A DNA stretch of 64,000 nucleotides from Streptomyces antibioticus. GTDB lineage: Bacteria; Actinomycetota; Actinomycetes; Streptomycetales; Streptomycetaceae. Location of the stretch: the NCBI RefSeq assembly GCF_002019855.1, contig NZ_CM007717.1, positions 2,167,198-2,231,197 of the forward strand, given 5' to 3'. Position 1 is the first letter of the stretch. Every line of letters starts with the position of its first letter. Positions 1 through 8,727 of the stretch are shown here, piece after piece. The position numbers and the translations under genes were made by a program. The notes beneath the pieces were generated by a model, which did not search any database, was not told the DNA's origin, and saw only the letters and a list, made by a program, of their open reading frames with translations.

Positions 1-347
1 GGCTGCTGCGGGCGCACGACGTGCTGCGGGTGGAGCGGCTCCGGGATCCGGCGCGCCGGGCGCTGCTGGTGGTCGTGACCGACGGGCGGGCGACCGGCGG
101 TCCCGATCCGGTCGCGCTCGCCGGGCGGGCGGCCCGGCTGTTCGCCGCCGAGGGCGTCGCCTCCGTCGTCGTGGACTGCGAGTCGGGGCCGGTGCGGCTC
201 GGGCTCGCGGGGCGGCTCGCGGGTGAGCTGGGCGGGACGGCGGTGACACTGGACGAGCTGCGGGCGGAGTCGATCGCCGGGCTGGTCCGGAACGTACAGG
301 GAGCCTCCGTGGCTCCGTCTGCTTCGACTTCGAGGAGGGCCGCGTAG
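1..347 (+). CDS. Magnesium/cobalt chelatase-like VWA-domain protein, C-terminal part
   Basis: Only the last 114 codons are inside the window; the reading frame enters at base 3. The visible part is the end of a von Willebrand A fold: a buried strand ending in VVVTDGRATGG, then helix-strand units as in the D subunit of magnesium chelatases. In actinobacterial cobalamin clusters such a protein is the putative ATPase-associated partner of cobalt chelatase. Its TAG stop shares one base with the GTG of cobO (TAGTG), so the two are translationally coupled, which supports a role in cobalt insertion. Naming the family from a C-terminal fragment plus context is inference. Confidence 0.7.
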   Translation, partial: LLRAHDVLRVERLRDPARRALLVVVTDGRATGGPDPVALAGRAARLFAAEGVASVVVDCESGPVRLGLAGRLAGELGGTAVTLDELRAESIAGLVRNVQGASVAPSASTSRRAA

Positions 348-946
348 TGCCGCAGGGACAGCCGAGTGTCGTGCCGGACGACGGGCTGACGACCCGTCAG
401 CGCCGTAACCGTGCACTGGTGTTGGTGCACACGGGGATCGGCAAGGGCAAGTCGACCGCCGCGTTCGGGCTCGCGCTGCGGGCCTGGAACCAGGGCTGGC
501 CGATCGGGGTGTTCCAGTTCGTCAAGTCGGCGAAGTGGAAGGTCGGCGAGGAGAACGCGCTGCGGGTGCTGGGCGCCAGCGGCGAGGGCGGCACCGTCGA
601 CTGGCACAAGATGGGCGAGGGCTGGTCGTGGGTGCAGCGCGACGGCCAGATGGACAACGAGGAGAAGGCCCGCGAGGGCTGGGAGCAGGTCAAGCGCGAC
701 CTGGCGGCCGAGACGTACAAGCTGTACGTGCTCGACGAGTTCGCGTACCCGATGCACTGGGGGTGGGTGGACCCGGACGAGGTGGTGTCCGTGCTGCGGG
801 ACCGGCCCGGCACCCAGCACGTGGTGATCACCGGGCGGAACGCCCCCGGGCAGATCGTCGACCTCGCCGACCTCGTCACCGACATGTCCAAGGTCAAGCA
901 CCCGATGGACGCCGGGCAGAAGGGCCAGCGAGGCATCGAGTGGTGA
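347..946 (+). CDS. cobO: Cob(I)yrinic acid a,c-diamide adenosyltransferase
   Basis: The 199-residue protein has the CobO/BtuR length and motifs. A P-loop, GIGKGKST (residues 30-37), follows the opening strand; then come FQFVKSAKWKVGE and a LYVLDEFAYPM Walker B-like segment. The enzyme transfers the adenosyl group of ATP to the cobalt of corrinoids in the cytoplasm, a late step of adenosylcobalamin synthesis. The GTG start overlaps the preceding stop by one base, and cobB begins 4 bases after its stop, so this is the middle of a cob operon. The family is clear. Confidence 0.95.
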   Translation: MPQGQPSVVPDDGLTTRQRRNRALVLVHTGIGKGKSTAAFGLALRAWNQGWPIGVFQFVKSAKWKVGEENALRVLGASGEGGTVDWHKMGEGWSWVQRDGQMDNEEKAREGWEQVKRDLAAETYKLYVLDEFAYPMHWGWVDPDEVVSVLRDRPGTQHVVITGRNAPGQIVDLADLVTDMSKVKHPMDAGQKGQRGIEW

Positions 947-950
947 CGCC

Positions 951-2333
951 GTGCTGACCGCCCCGTCTTCTCCGTCCTCCTCGTCCTCCGTGCCCCGGCT
1001 GGTCGTCGCCGCGCCGTCCTCCGGCAGCGGCAAGACGACCGTCGCCACCGGGCTGATGGCCGCGTTCGCCGCGCGGGGGCTCGCCGTGTCCCCGCACAAG
1101 GTCGGGCCCGACTACATCGACCCCGGGTACCACGCGCTCGCCACCGGGCGGGTGGGGCGCAATCTCGACGCGTATCTGTGCGGGCCCGAGCTGATCGGCC
1201 CGCTGTTCGCGCACGGCGCGGCCGGGTGCGAACTCGCCGTGGTCGAGGGCGTGATGGGGATGTTCGACGGGGCGGCGGGGCAGGGGGAGCTGGCGTCCAC
1301 CGCGCATGTGGCGAAGCTGCTGCGGGCGCCGGTGGTGCTGGTGGTGGACGCCTCGTCGCAGTCGCGGTCGGTGGCGGCGCTGGTGCACGGTTTCGCGTCC
1401 TGGGATCCGCAGGCGCGGCTCGCGGGCGTGATCCTGAACAAGGTCGCCTCGGACCGGCACGAGGAGCTGCTGCGGGACGCGCTGGACGAGGCCGGGGTAC
1501 CGGTGTTCGGGGTGCTGCGGCGGGCCCCGCAGGTGGACACGCCGTCCCGGCATCTGGGGCTGGTGCCGGTCGCCGAGCGGCGGGCGGCGGCGGTCGACGC
1601 GGTCGCGGCGATGGCGGCGCAGGTCGAGCGGGGCTGCGATCTGGAGGGGCTGATGGCGCTGGCCCGGACGGCGGGGCCGCTGCCGGACGCGGCCTGGGCG
1701 CCGCCGTCCGGCCCGCCGGTGACGGGGCGGCGTCCGGTGGTCGCGGTCGCCGGCGGGCCCGCGTTCACCTTCTCCTACGCCGAGCACACCGAACTGCTCA
1801 CCGCCGCCGGGGCCGAGGTCGTCACCTTCGACCCGCTGCGCGACGAGGCGCTGCCCGAGGGGACCGCGGGGCTGGTCGTGGGCGGCGGCTTCCCCGAGAT
1901 GTACGCCGCCGAACTGTCCGCCAACGAGCCGCTGCGCAAGGCCGTCGCCGCGCTCGCGGAGTCCGGCGCGCCGGTCGCCGCGGAGTGCGCCGGGCTGCTG
2001 TACCTGTGCCGGGAGCTGGACGGCCGGCCGATGTGCGGGGTCCTGGACGCGAGCGCCCGGATGACGGAGCGGCTGACACTCGGCTACCGGGACGCCGTCG
2101 CCCTCACCGACAGCGTGCTGGCCACCGCCGGAACCCGGCTGCGCGGCCACGAGTTCCACCGGACCGTGGTGGAACCGGGCGCGGGCGGCACCCCCGCCTG
2201 GGGCCTGCGGACCCCACAGCCACGCGTCGAGGGCTTCGTGACCGGCGGCGTCCACGCCAGCTATCTGCACACCCACTGGGCGGCCGCCCCGAGCGTGGCC
2301 CAACGGTTCGTGGAGAGGTGCGGGACGTCATGA
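951..2333 (+). CDS. cobB: Cobyrinate (or hydrogenobyrinate) a,c-diamide synthase
   Basis: This 460-residue glutamine amidotransferase amidates side chains a and c of the corrin ring using ATP and glutamine. The N-terminal half is a dethiobiotin-synthetase-like ATPase with P-loop SSGSGKTT (about residues 23-30) and the VGPDYIDPGYH substrate segment typical of CobB/CbiA. The C-terminal half is a class I-like amidotransferase domain with the nucleophile in AAECAGLLYLC (Cys346). The GTG start lies 4 bases after cobO. The gene ends 29 bases from the convergent ZIP gene, so cob transcription either stops here or runs antisense through it. Confidence 0.95.
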   Translation: MLTAPSSPSSSSSVPRLVVAAPSSGSGKTTVATGLMAAFAARGLAVSPHKVGPDYIDPGYHALATGRVGRNLDAYLCGPELIGPLFAHGAAGCELAVVEGVMGMFDGAAGQGELASTAHVAKLLRAPVVLVVDASSQSRSVAALVHGFASWDPQARLAGVILNKVASDRHEELLRDALDEAGVPVFGVLRRAPQVDTPSRHLGLVPVAERRAAAVDAVAAMAAQVERGCDLEGLMALARTAGPLPDAAWAPPSGPPVTGRRPVVAVAGGPAFTFSYAEHTELLTAAGAEVVTFDPLRDEALPEGTAGLVVGGGFPEMYAAELSANEPLRKAVAALAESGAPVAAECAGLLYLCRELDGRPMCGVLDASARMTERLTLGYRDAVALTDSVLATAGTRLRGHEFHRTVVEPGAGGTPAWGLRTPQPRVEGFVTGGVHASYLHTHWAAAPSVAQRFVERCGTS

Positions 2334-2362
2334 CGGGCAGGCAGGCGGTGGGTGGTGGCACG

Positions 2363-3091
2363 TCAGCCCGCCAGGCCCACCACCAGCCAGATGAAGGCCG
2401 CGCCCGCGATCGTGCACAGGACCGTCGAGCGGGCCGGGTGTTCGTGGTGGGCCTCGGGGAGGATCTCGGCGGCGGCGAGGTAGAGCAACGCGCCCGCGAA
2501 GAAGCCGAGGTAGCCGCCGAGCAGGGGCTCCGGGATGGTGACGAACGTCGTCGAGGCCGCGCCGAGCACCGGTGCGGCCGCGTCCGCGAACAGCATCGCG
2601 AGGGCCTTGCGGCGGGCGTTGCCGTAGACACTGGCGATCGTGTACGTGTTGAAGCCGTCCGCGAAGTCGTGGGCGATCACCGCGAGGGCCACGGCCACGC
2701 CCATGCCGTCGTCGATCTGGAAGGCGGCACCGATGGCCACCCCGTCCATGGCGCTGTGGCCGACCATCGCGGCGGCCGCCGTGAGGCCCACCTCGGGGGC
2801 GCGGCCCGTGGCCTCCTCGGCACCGTGCGCGGCCTGGCGGACCGCGAGCAGGCGTTCCACCAGATGGGCCAGCAGAAAGCCGGCCACGAACAGCAGCAGC
2901 GCGGCCGGGACGCCGAACACCTCGGTGCCGGCCGCCGCCAGGGCCTCCGGCAGCAGGTCCAGTCCGACGACGCCGAGCATCAGGCCGCCGGCCAGGCCGA
3001 GGACCAGATGGCGGCGGTCGGTGACACGCTGGGCGGTCCAGCCGCCGGCGAGCGTCATGAGGAACGCGCCGAGCGCGACGAGGACGGCCAT
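2363..3091 (-). CDS. ZIP-family metal transporter
   Basis: This 242-residue membrane protein has about eight hydrophobic segments and the paired metal-binding helices of ZIP carriers, seen as GHSAMDGVAIGAAF and AHDFADGFNTYT; the usual HSxxEG is HSAMDG here. Families of this kind move divalent metals (zinc, iron, manganese or cobalt) into the cytoplasm. The start is the ATG of MAVLVALGAF, because residues further upstream in this frame are antisense to cob coding sequence. It sits reversed inside the cobalamin locus, so cobalt supply is an attractive guess, but substrate cannot be read from sequence. Confidence 0.85.
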   Translation of the reverse strand: MAVLVALGAFLMTLAGGWTAQRVTDRRHLVLGLAGGLMLGVVGLDLLPEALAAAGTEVFGVPAALLLFVAGFLLAHLVERLLAVRQAAHGAEEATGRAPEVGLTAAAAMVGHSAMDGVAIGAAFQIDDGMGVAVALAVIAHDFADGFNTYTIASVYGNARRKALAMLFADAAAPVLGAASTTFVTIPEPLLGGYLGFFAGALLYLAAAEILPEAHHEHPARSTVLCTIAGAAFIWLVVGLAG

Positions 3092-3097
3092 GGCCCC

Positions 3098-3589
3098 TTG
3101 GTATCCGATCCGGCCCCGGTCGCGCACATCCTGGTCGTCGGGGTGGGGGCGTCCCGGGGCGTCCCGGCCGGGGAGGTGCTCGACATGATCGAGGGCGCCC
3201 TGCGCGACGCGGGTCTCTCCGCCCGGGGCGTCGCCGAGCTGGCCACCGTCGACGGCAAGGCGGCGGAGCCCGGGATCGTGGCGGCCGCGGCCGGCCTCGG
3301 GGTGCCGCTGGTGACGTACTCCGCGGCGGAGCTGGCGGCCGTCGAGGTGCCGAACCCCTCGGACGCGCCGCTCGCCGCCGTCGGTGCCCCCTCGGTCGCG
3401 GAGGCGGCGGCCCTGGCGCGCGGCGGCGAACTCCTCGTCCCCAAGCGCCGATCGGCCGGGGTGCCCGCCAGGGCGACCTGCGCGGTCGTACGGCGCCCCG
3501 GGCGCGGGCGGCTCGCGACGACGGCGACGGCGACCGACGGCATCGACATGGACATCGACGGGTTGGCGGACTCCCATGCCCACGACTGA
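3098..3589 (+). CDS. CobE/CbiG C-terminal-like cobalamin biosynthesis protein
   Basis: This protein of about 163 residues opens with VVGVGASRGVPAGEV and contains ATVDGKAAEPGIVAAAA and VPNPSDAPLAAVGAPSVAEAAAL, the hallmarks of the CobE / CbiG C-terminal domain. CbiG hydrolyses the lactone ring of cobalt-precorrin-5A; the free-standing domain has a less certain part in corrin ring contraction. No ATG is available. TTG at 3098 is the first plausible start and lies only 6 bases from the start of the divergent ZIP gene, with a GTG further in as an alternative. Its end overlaps cobC by 14 bases. Confidence 0.7.
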   Translation: MVSDPAPVAHILVVGVGASRGVPAGEVLDMIEGALRDAGLSARGVAELATVDGKAAEPGIVAAAAGLGVPLVTYSAAELAAVEVPNPSDAPLAAVGAPSVAEAAALARGGELLVPKRRSAGVPARATCAVVRRPGRGRLATTATATDGIDMDIDGLADSHAHD

Positions 3590-4640
3590 CCGGCACGACC
3601 TGCGCCACCACGGCGACGCCGAGGTGCGCGACGACGGCGCCGCGCTCGTCGACCTCGCGGTGAACGTCCGCGCCGACACGCCCCCGCGCTGGCTGCGCGA
3701 GCACATCGCGGCGTCGCTGACCGGACTCGCGGCCTACCCGGACGGGCGGGCCGCGCGGGCGGCGGTGGCGGCGCGGCACGGGCTGCCGGTGGAGCGGGTG
3801 CTGCTGACGGCGGGCGCGGCGGAGGCGTTCGTACTGCTGGCGCGGGCGCTCACCGCGCGCCGGCCGGTCGTGGTGCATCCGCAGTTCACCGAGCCGGAGG
3901 CGGCGCTGCGGGACGCCGGGCACCGCGTGGAGCGGGTGCTGCTGCGCGCCGAGGACGGGTTCCGGCTGGATCCGGCGGCCGTCCCGGAGGACGCCGACCT
4001 GGTGGTGATCGGCAATCCCACGAACCCCACCTCGGTGCTGCATCCGGCGGCGGCGCTCGCCGCTCTCGCGCGGCCGGGGCGGACGCTGGTGGTGGACGAG
4101 GCGTTCATGGACGCGGTGCCGGGCGAGCGCGAGGCCCTCGCCGGGCGGACCGACGTACCGGGTCTGGTGGTGCTGCGCAGTCTGACGAAGACGTGGGGTC
4201 TGGCGGGGCTGCGCATCGGGTACGTGCTGGCCGCGCCGGAGACGGTCACGGAGCTGGAGCGGGCGCAGCCGCTGTGGCCGGTGTCCACGCCGGCGCTGGC
4301 CGCGGCGGAGGCGTGTGTGTCGCCGCGCGCGCTGGCGGAGGCGGCGCACGCGGCGTACCGGATCGCCGTGGACCGGGCCCATCTCGTGGCGGGGCTGCGG
4401 GAGTTCGCCCCGGACGGGCTGCGGGTCGCGGAACCGGCGGAGGGCCCCTTCGTGCTGGTGCGGGTGGAGCGCGCGGCCGCGGTGCGCCGGCATCTGCGGG
4501 ACCTGGGGTTCGCGGTGCGGCGCGGGGACACCTTCCCGGGGCTGGACGAGGAGTGGCTGCGGCTGGCGGTGCGGGACCGGCCGACGGTCAACGCGTTCCT
4601 CCAGGCGCTGGACCGGGCGATGGTGCTGGCGAGCCGCTGA
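3576..4640 (+). CDS. cobC: CobC/CobD-type PLP-dependent aminotransferase (threonine-phosphate decarboxylase-like)
   Basis: A 354-residue fold-type I PLP enzyme of the Rv2231c/CobC group. The PLP lysine is K205 in RSLTKTWGLAGLRIGY; GNPTNPT and VVDEAFMD hold the other cofactor contacts. CobD/CobC makes (R)-1-amino-2-propanol phosphate from threonine phosphate for the nucleotide loop of cobalamin. The ATG at 3576 lies inside the end of the CobE-like gene, so translation is coupled. It is the last gene of the cob segment and is followed by a strong terminator. Confidence 0.88.
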   Translation: MPTTDRHDLRHHGDAEVRDDGAALVDLAVNVRADTPPRWLREHIAASLTGLAAYPDGRAARAAVAARHGLPVERVLLTAGAAEAFVLLARALTARRPVVVHPQFTEPEAALRDAGHRVERVLLRAEDGFRLDPAAVPEDADLVVIGNPTNPTSVLHPAAALAALARPGRTLVVDEAFMDAVPGEREALAGRTDVPGLVVLRSLTKTWGLAGLRIGYVLAAPETVTELERAQPLWPVSTPALAAAEACVSPRALAEAAHAAYRIAVDRAHLVAGLREFAPDGLRVAEPAEGPFVLVRVERAAAVRRHLRDLGFAVRRGDTFPGLDEEWLRLAVRDRPTVNAFLQALDRAMVLASR

Positions 4641-4649
4641 AACCGCGCG

Positions 4650-4690
4650 GCCCCGCCGTACGGGACGCGTGAACTCCCGTACGGCGGGGC
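4650..4690. terminator. Bidirectional hairpin terminator between cobC and the LAETG protein gene
   Basis: The arms 4650-4664 and 4676-4690 are perfect 15-bp inverted complements around an 11-base loop. They lie between two convergent genes, 9 bases after the cobC stop and 17 bases from the stop of the gene on the other strand. There is no U-tract, as is usual in Streptomyces. Confidence 0.85.
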
Positions 4691-4707
4691 TGTGTCGGAC
4701 CGGTGGG

Positions 4708-5715
4708 TCAGCCGCGGTTGCGCCGGGCCAGGGCCACCGCTCCCCCGCCGGCGGCCAGCAGGGCCACGGCGCCGCCCGCGATGTACGGCGTCGTGGAGCT
4801 GCCGCCGGTCTCGGCGAGCCCGGCCTCGGCGTGGGCGCCCTGCGCCTTGACGTCGGTGGCGGGTTCGGCGCCGCTGTCGTCGGCGGCCGGCGCCTCGCTC
4901 TCCTCCGTGCCGCTGTTCTCCTCGGTGCCGGTCTCCTCCTCGGTGCCGGTGCCGTTCTCCTCCCCGTTCTCCTCCGCGGCCTCCTCCTCGGGCGCCTTCG
5001 GGGTCTCGCAGGTGGCCTGGGCGAGGGTGAGCTTGCCGGTGACCTCGGCGACGTTGAGCTTCAACGGGTTGACGGAGACGGTGAGTTCGAGCGCGGTGGC
5101 GGCGGCCGTGCGGGAGGTGGTCTCGCGCTGGGACAGATCGAGCCGGACCTCGCCGACGCCGGGGACCTTGACGTCGGTGGTGCCGCCCGCGCTCACCGAG
5201 ACCTTCTTGCCGAGGACCGTCACCGAGCCGGGCAGGCTGGACTCGGCGACCGGGGACTTGCCGGTCTCGCAGGTGGCCCGCGAGCTGACCGCGCCGACCT
5301 CGATGACGGAGAGCAGCGGCAGGCCGGGGACGTGCAGCCTGGCGTGGGCGAGGCGGGTGGACGCCTCGGCCTTGGTGTCGTCGACGGTGGCCTTGGCCTC
5401 GGCGACCTTGGCCCGCAGGACGGTGAAGGGCCGTCCGCCGGCGACGCCGTCCAGCTCGGCGGTGAGGGCGGTCTTCTCGGCGCTCTGCGGCGCGGTCACC
5501 TCGTTGAGGCTGAGGGCGAGCGGGACGTCGACGGTCTTGTTGAGCAGGTTCACGTCGAGCGCGGTGCGCAGGACGACGGCGCTCGCGCGGCCGTGGTCGG
5601 AGGTCGCGTGGGCGGGGCTCGCGCAGGCCAGGGCGGTGGGACCGGCGGCCAGGGCGGTGGCCGCCGCGACGGAGGCGAGACGGCGTGCGGGCATGCGGAA
5701 GTGATGGCCGTTCAA
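4708..5715 (-). CDS. SCO1860-type LAETG-anchored surface protein
   Basis: This is a secreted wall-anchored protein of about 335 residues. The N-terminal signal peptide reads MPARRLASVAAATALAAG and is cleaved near SPAHA. The middle is a beta-rich domain with two CET cysteine segments, then an acidic Glu/Thr/Gly stretch of about 50 residues. The C-terminus has LAETG, a hydrophobic helix and an RRNRG tail, a sortase E-type sorting signal. I take TTG at 5715 as the start because a GGGGG ribosome site lies about 10 bases upstream; the ATG at 5694 lacks one but is possible. Its function is not known. Confidence 0.85.
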   Translation of the reverse strand: MNGHHFRMPARRLASVAAATALAAGPTALACASPAHATSDHGRASAVVLRTALDVNLLNKTVDVPLALSLNEVTAPQSAEKTALTAELDGVAGGRPFTVLRAKVAEAKATVDDTKAEASTRLAHARLHVPGLPLLSVIEVGAVSSRATCETGKSPVAESSLPGSVTVLGKKVSVSAGGTTDVKVPGVGEVRLDLSQRETTSRTAAATALELTVSVNPLKLNVAEVTGKLTLAQATCETPKAPEEEAAEENGEENGTGTEEETGTEENSGTEESEAPAADDSGAEPATDVKAQGAHAEAGLAETGGSSTTPYIAGGAVALLAAGGGAVALARRNRG

Positions 5716-5974
5716 GGTGGTGGGACCCCCAGAGAGACATGCTTGGGACCCGGAAAGAATTACGCATGACGGGTGAACAGTCAGCGATCTCACGGGACTT
5801 CACCCCAAAGGGGGGTTTCCGTGGACTTGTTCGAATCTCGCGGCACGGGTGTTCCCCGCCGTCACCGCCGTGTCACCCGATGCGGCGACCGGAGCCCCGC
5901 CGCACCGGCGCGTGGACGGGGGTGCACAACGACCCGTGCGGGGCGCACGTCACGGCGGGCCGCCGGACCGGGGG

Positions 5975-7066
5975 TCAGGCCGTGACGCGCCCGTTGACGA
6001 CCACCCGCCGGGGGTCCGCGAGGACGCGGACGTCGGTGCGGGGGTCTGTGTCGTAGACGACGAGGTCGGCGGGGGCGCCCTCCTCCAGGCCGGGCCGGCC
6101 GAGCCAGGCGCGGGCGGTCCAGGTGGTGGCCGCGAGGGCGTCCAGGGGCGGGATGCCTGCGGTGACCAGTTCGGCGACCTCGGCGGCCACCAGGCCGTGC
6201 GGGAGGGTGCCGCCGGCGTCGGTGCCGACGAAGACCGGGATCCCGGCGTCGTAGGCGGACCTGACGGTGTCGTAGCGGCGTTCGTGGAGCCGGCGCATAT
6301 GGGCCGACCAGCGCGGGAACTTGCTCTCGCCGCCTTCCGCGAGCCTCGGGAAGGTCGCGATGTTGACGAGGGTCGGGACGATCGCGACGCCGCGCTCGGC
6401 GAAGAGCGGGATCAGGTCCTCGGTCAGGCCCGTGGCGTGCTCGATGCAGTCGATGCCCGCCTCGACGAGGTCGCGCAGGGAGTTCTCGGCGAAGCAGTGC
6501 GCGGTGACCCGGGCGCCCAGCCGGTGGGCTTCGGCGATGGCCGCCTCGGCCGCGTCCCGGGGCCAGCTCGGGGCCAGGTCGCCCACCTCGCGGTCGATCC
6601 AGTCGCCGACCAGCTTGACCCAGCCGTCGCCGCGCCGGGCCTCTTGCGCGACGTAGGCGACCAGGTCGTCGGGCTCGATCTCGTGGGCGTAGCCGCGGAT
6701 GTAGCGGCGGGTGCGGGCGATGTGCCGGCCGGCCCGGATGATCTTCGGGAGGTCGTCGCGGTCGTCCACCCAGCGGGTGTCGGACGGCGATCCCGCGTCG
6801 CGGATCAGCAGGGTGCCGGCCTCGCGGTCGGTCAGCGCCTGCTTCTCCGCCTCGTCGGCGTCGACCGGCCCGTGCGCGCCGAGACCCACATGGCAGTGGG
6901 CGTCGACGAGGCCGGGCAGCGCCCAGCCCGTCACCGTCCGCACGTCGCGGGCGTCGGCGGGACGGTCGTAGCTGATCCGGCCGTCGACGACCCACAGCTC
7001 GTCGCGGACGTCGTCGGGCCCGGCCAGGACCCGCCCCTTCACGTGCAGCACCGGGTGATCGCTCAT
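5975..7066 (-). CDS. Metal-dependent amidohydrolase (imidazolonepropionase/prolidase-like)
   Basis: A 363-residue cytoplasmic enzyme of the amidohydrolase superfamily. Metal ligands are visible: DAHCHVG (H57, H59), a lysine in WVKLVGDW, histidines in VTAHCFAENS and CIEHATGL, and the aspartate in FVGTDAGG; EEGAPADLVVYD and VVVNGRV close the flanking beta domain. The substrate is unknown; relatives hydrolyse cyclic amides or dipeptides. It starts 14 bases after the ATPase gene of an amino-acid ABC transporter on the same strand, so it probably acts on what that transporter imports. Confidence 0.85.
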   Translation of the reverse strand: MSDHPVLHVKGRVLAGPDDVRDELWVVDGRISYDRPADARDVRTVTGWALPGLVDAHCHVGLGAHGPVDADEAEKQALTDREAGTLLIRDAGSPSDTRWVDDRDDLPKIIRAGRHIARTRRYIRGYAHEIEPDDLVAYVAQEARRGDGWVKLVGDWIDREVGDLAPSWPRDAAEAAIAEAHRLGARVTAHCFAENSLRDLVEAGIDCIEHATGLTEDLIPLFAERGVAIVPTLVNIATFPRLAEGGESKFPRWSAHMRRLHERRYDTVRSAYDAGIPVFVGTDAGGTLPHGLVAAEVAELVTAGIPPLDALAATTWTARAWLGRPGLEEGAPADLVVYDTDPRTDVRVLADPRRVVVNGRVTA

Positions 7067-7080
7067 GCGATGCACCCTAG

Positions 7081-7878
7081 CTACTTGTCGCTCTTCTCCA
7101 CCCGGTCGGCCGGGTTGTCCTTCTCGACCTGGGCCATCGCCGGGTCGAGGAGGCGGGAGAGGAAGTGGCGGGTGCGTTCGTGGGAGGGGGCGCCGATGAC
7201 CTGTTCCGGGGTGCCGTCCTCGACGATCACGCCGCCGTCCATGAAGACGACCCGGTCGGCGACCTCGCGGGCGAAGGTCATCTCGTGGGTGACGACCATC
7301 ATCGTCATGCCCTCGTCCGCGAGCATGCGCATGACGGCGAGGACGTCGCCGACCAGCTCCGGGTCGAGCGCCGAGGTCGGCTCGTCGAAGAGCATCACCT
7401 CGGGGCCCATGGCGAGCGCGCGGGCGATCGCGACGCGCTGCTGCTGGCCGCCGGAGAGGGAGGCGGGGTAGGCGTCCGCCTTCTCCGACAGGCCCACCCG
7501 GGCCAGGTTCTCGGCGGCGACCCGGGCGGCCTCCGTCTTGCCCCGGCGCAGCACCCGGCGCTGCGGCAGCGTGAGGTTCTCGGTCACCGACAGATGCGGG
7601 AAGAGGTTGAACTGCTGGAAGACCATGCCGATCCTGCGGCGTACGGCGTCGATGTCGACGTCCGGGTCGGTGATCTCGGTGCCGCCGACGAACACCTGGC
7701 CCTTCGTCGGCTCCTCCAGCAGGTTCACGCACCGCAGCAGGGTCGACTTGCCCGAGCCGGACGGGCCGATCACACAGACGACCTCGCCCTGGCCGATCTC
7801 CAGGTCGATGCCGCGCAGCACCTCGTTGGCGCCGAAGGACTTGTGCAGGTCCTTGACCTGGATCTCCGGTCGGCTCAT
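7081..7878 (-). CDS. Polar amino-acid ABC transporter ATP-binding protein
   Basis: A 265-residue ATPase of the GlnQ/GluA group. It has Walker [11 protein letters not shown] (about residues 37-46), [10 protein letters not shown] in the Q-loop, signature LSGGQQQR, Walker [15 protein letters not shown] and the switch histidine in [12 protein letters not shown]. It drives import through the permease encoded just upstream. Its ATG overlaps the permease TGA by 4 bases. The start [11 protein letters not shown] was chosen over an upstream in-frame ATG because of this overlap and the family length. Confidence 0.95.
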   Translation of the reverse strand: MSRPEIQVKDLHKSFGANEVLRGIDLEIGQGEVVCVIGPSGSGKSTLLRCVNLLEEPTKGQVFVGGTEITDPDVDIDAVRRRIGMVFQQFNLFPHLSVTENLTLPQRRVLRRGKTEAARVAAENLARVGLSEKADAYPASLSGGQQQRVAIARALAMGPEVMLFDEPTSALDPELVGDVLAVMRMLADEGMTMMVVTHEMTFAREVADRVVFMDGGVIVEDGTPEQVIGAPSHERTRHFLSRLLDPAMAQVEKDNPADRVEKSDK

Positions 7879-8723
7879 TTCACGGCCTCCTGGGCCTTGG
7901 CCTCCATACGGCGCACGACGAAGCCGAGCGGGATGGTCACCAGCAGATAGCACAGGCCGGCGACCAGGATCGGCGTGGAGTTGGCGGTCTGGCTGGCCAG
8001 GTCGCGCCCGTACTTGGACAGTTCGCGTTCCTCCAGGGTGACGCCGAGGAACAGCACCAGCGAGGAGTCCTTGAACAGCAGGACCAGTTCGTTGGTGAGC
8101 GGCGGCAGGATGATCCGGAACGCCTGCGGGATGATGATCGAGACCATCGCCCTGGCCGGTGAGAAGCCCAGGGAACGGGCCGCCTCCATCTGTCCCTTGG
8201 GGACGGCCTGGATGCCGGCGCGGATGGTCTCCGCCATATAGGCGGCGGCCACCAGGCCGAGCGCGAGGGCGACCTTGCCGTAGGTGCCGCCGACGATCTC
8301 CGTGCCCGGGAAGGCGAGCGGGACGGCCACCCCGATGAAGATGAAGATCAGCAGGGCGGGCAGTCCGCGGAAGATCTCGATGTAGACGCCGGCGAACCAG
8401 CGGTAGGGGCCCACCGACGACAGCCGCATCAGCGCGATCACCATGCCCAGCACGAGTCCGACGGCGAAGCCGGACAGCGTGTAGAGCACGGTGTTCTTGA
8501 GCGCCAGCGTGATGACGTCCGGGAACATCTCCTTGGCGATGCTCCCCTGGGCGAACTGGTTCTTCAGCCGGCCCCAGTCGGCCGAGACCGCGACGGCGAT
8601 CACGGCCGCGACGAAGAGCACGTACTGGACGCCCCGCGAGAGGCTGCGCCGCTGCCGTCGGCTCAGGCCCTTCCGCTTGGGCTGAAGCGGCTCCAGGGGT
8701 GTGTCCGTCCCGGTCCCGGCCAT
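7875..8723 (-). CDS. Polar amino-acid ABC transporter permease
   Basis: A 282-residue inner-membrane protein of the His/Glu/Gln/Arg permease family. After a basic cytoplasmic N-terminus ([15 protein letters not shown]) it has about five to six membrane spans. The coupling EAA loop is visible as [22 protein letters not shown]. Only one permease gene is present, so the channel is likely a homodimer. It follows the binding-protein gene by 4 bases and overlaps the ATPase gene, forming a single transcription unit. Confidence 0.93.
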   Translation of the reverse strand: MAGTGTDTPLEPLQPKRKGLSRRQRRSLSRGVQYVLFVAAVIAVAVSADWGRLKNQFAQGSIAKEMFPDVITLALKNTVLYTLSGFAVGLVLGMVIALMRLSSVGPYRWFAGVYIEIFRGLPALLIFIFIGVAVPLAFPGTEIVGGTYGKVALALGLVAAAYMAETIRAGIQAVPKGQMEAARSLGFSPARAMVSIIIPQAFRIILPPLTNELVLLFKDSSLVLFLGVTLEERELSKYGRDLASQTANSTPILVAGLCYLLVTIPLGFVVRRMEAKAQEAVK

Positions 8724-8727
8724 CGGG

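Noticed and set aside
1178-3589. An 803-codon open frame running across cobB and the ZIP gene
   Set aside because: Its first three quarters are Arg/Gly/Ala-rich frame-shifted shadows of cobB and antisense ZIP sequence. Only the last 160 or so codons encode a real CobE-like protein.
3734-5803. A 689-codon minus-strand frame opposite cobC
   Set aside because: Low-complexity Arg/Pro/Ser composition, opposite clear cobC and LAETG-protein coding sequence, typical of GC-rich DNA shadows.
5716-5974. Cobalamin riboswitch near the cob genes
   Set aside because: The spacer shows no conserved B12-box-like sequence, and the flanking genes are not cobalamin genes. A short CCCC-AAA-GGGG stem near 5811 is too small to call.
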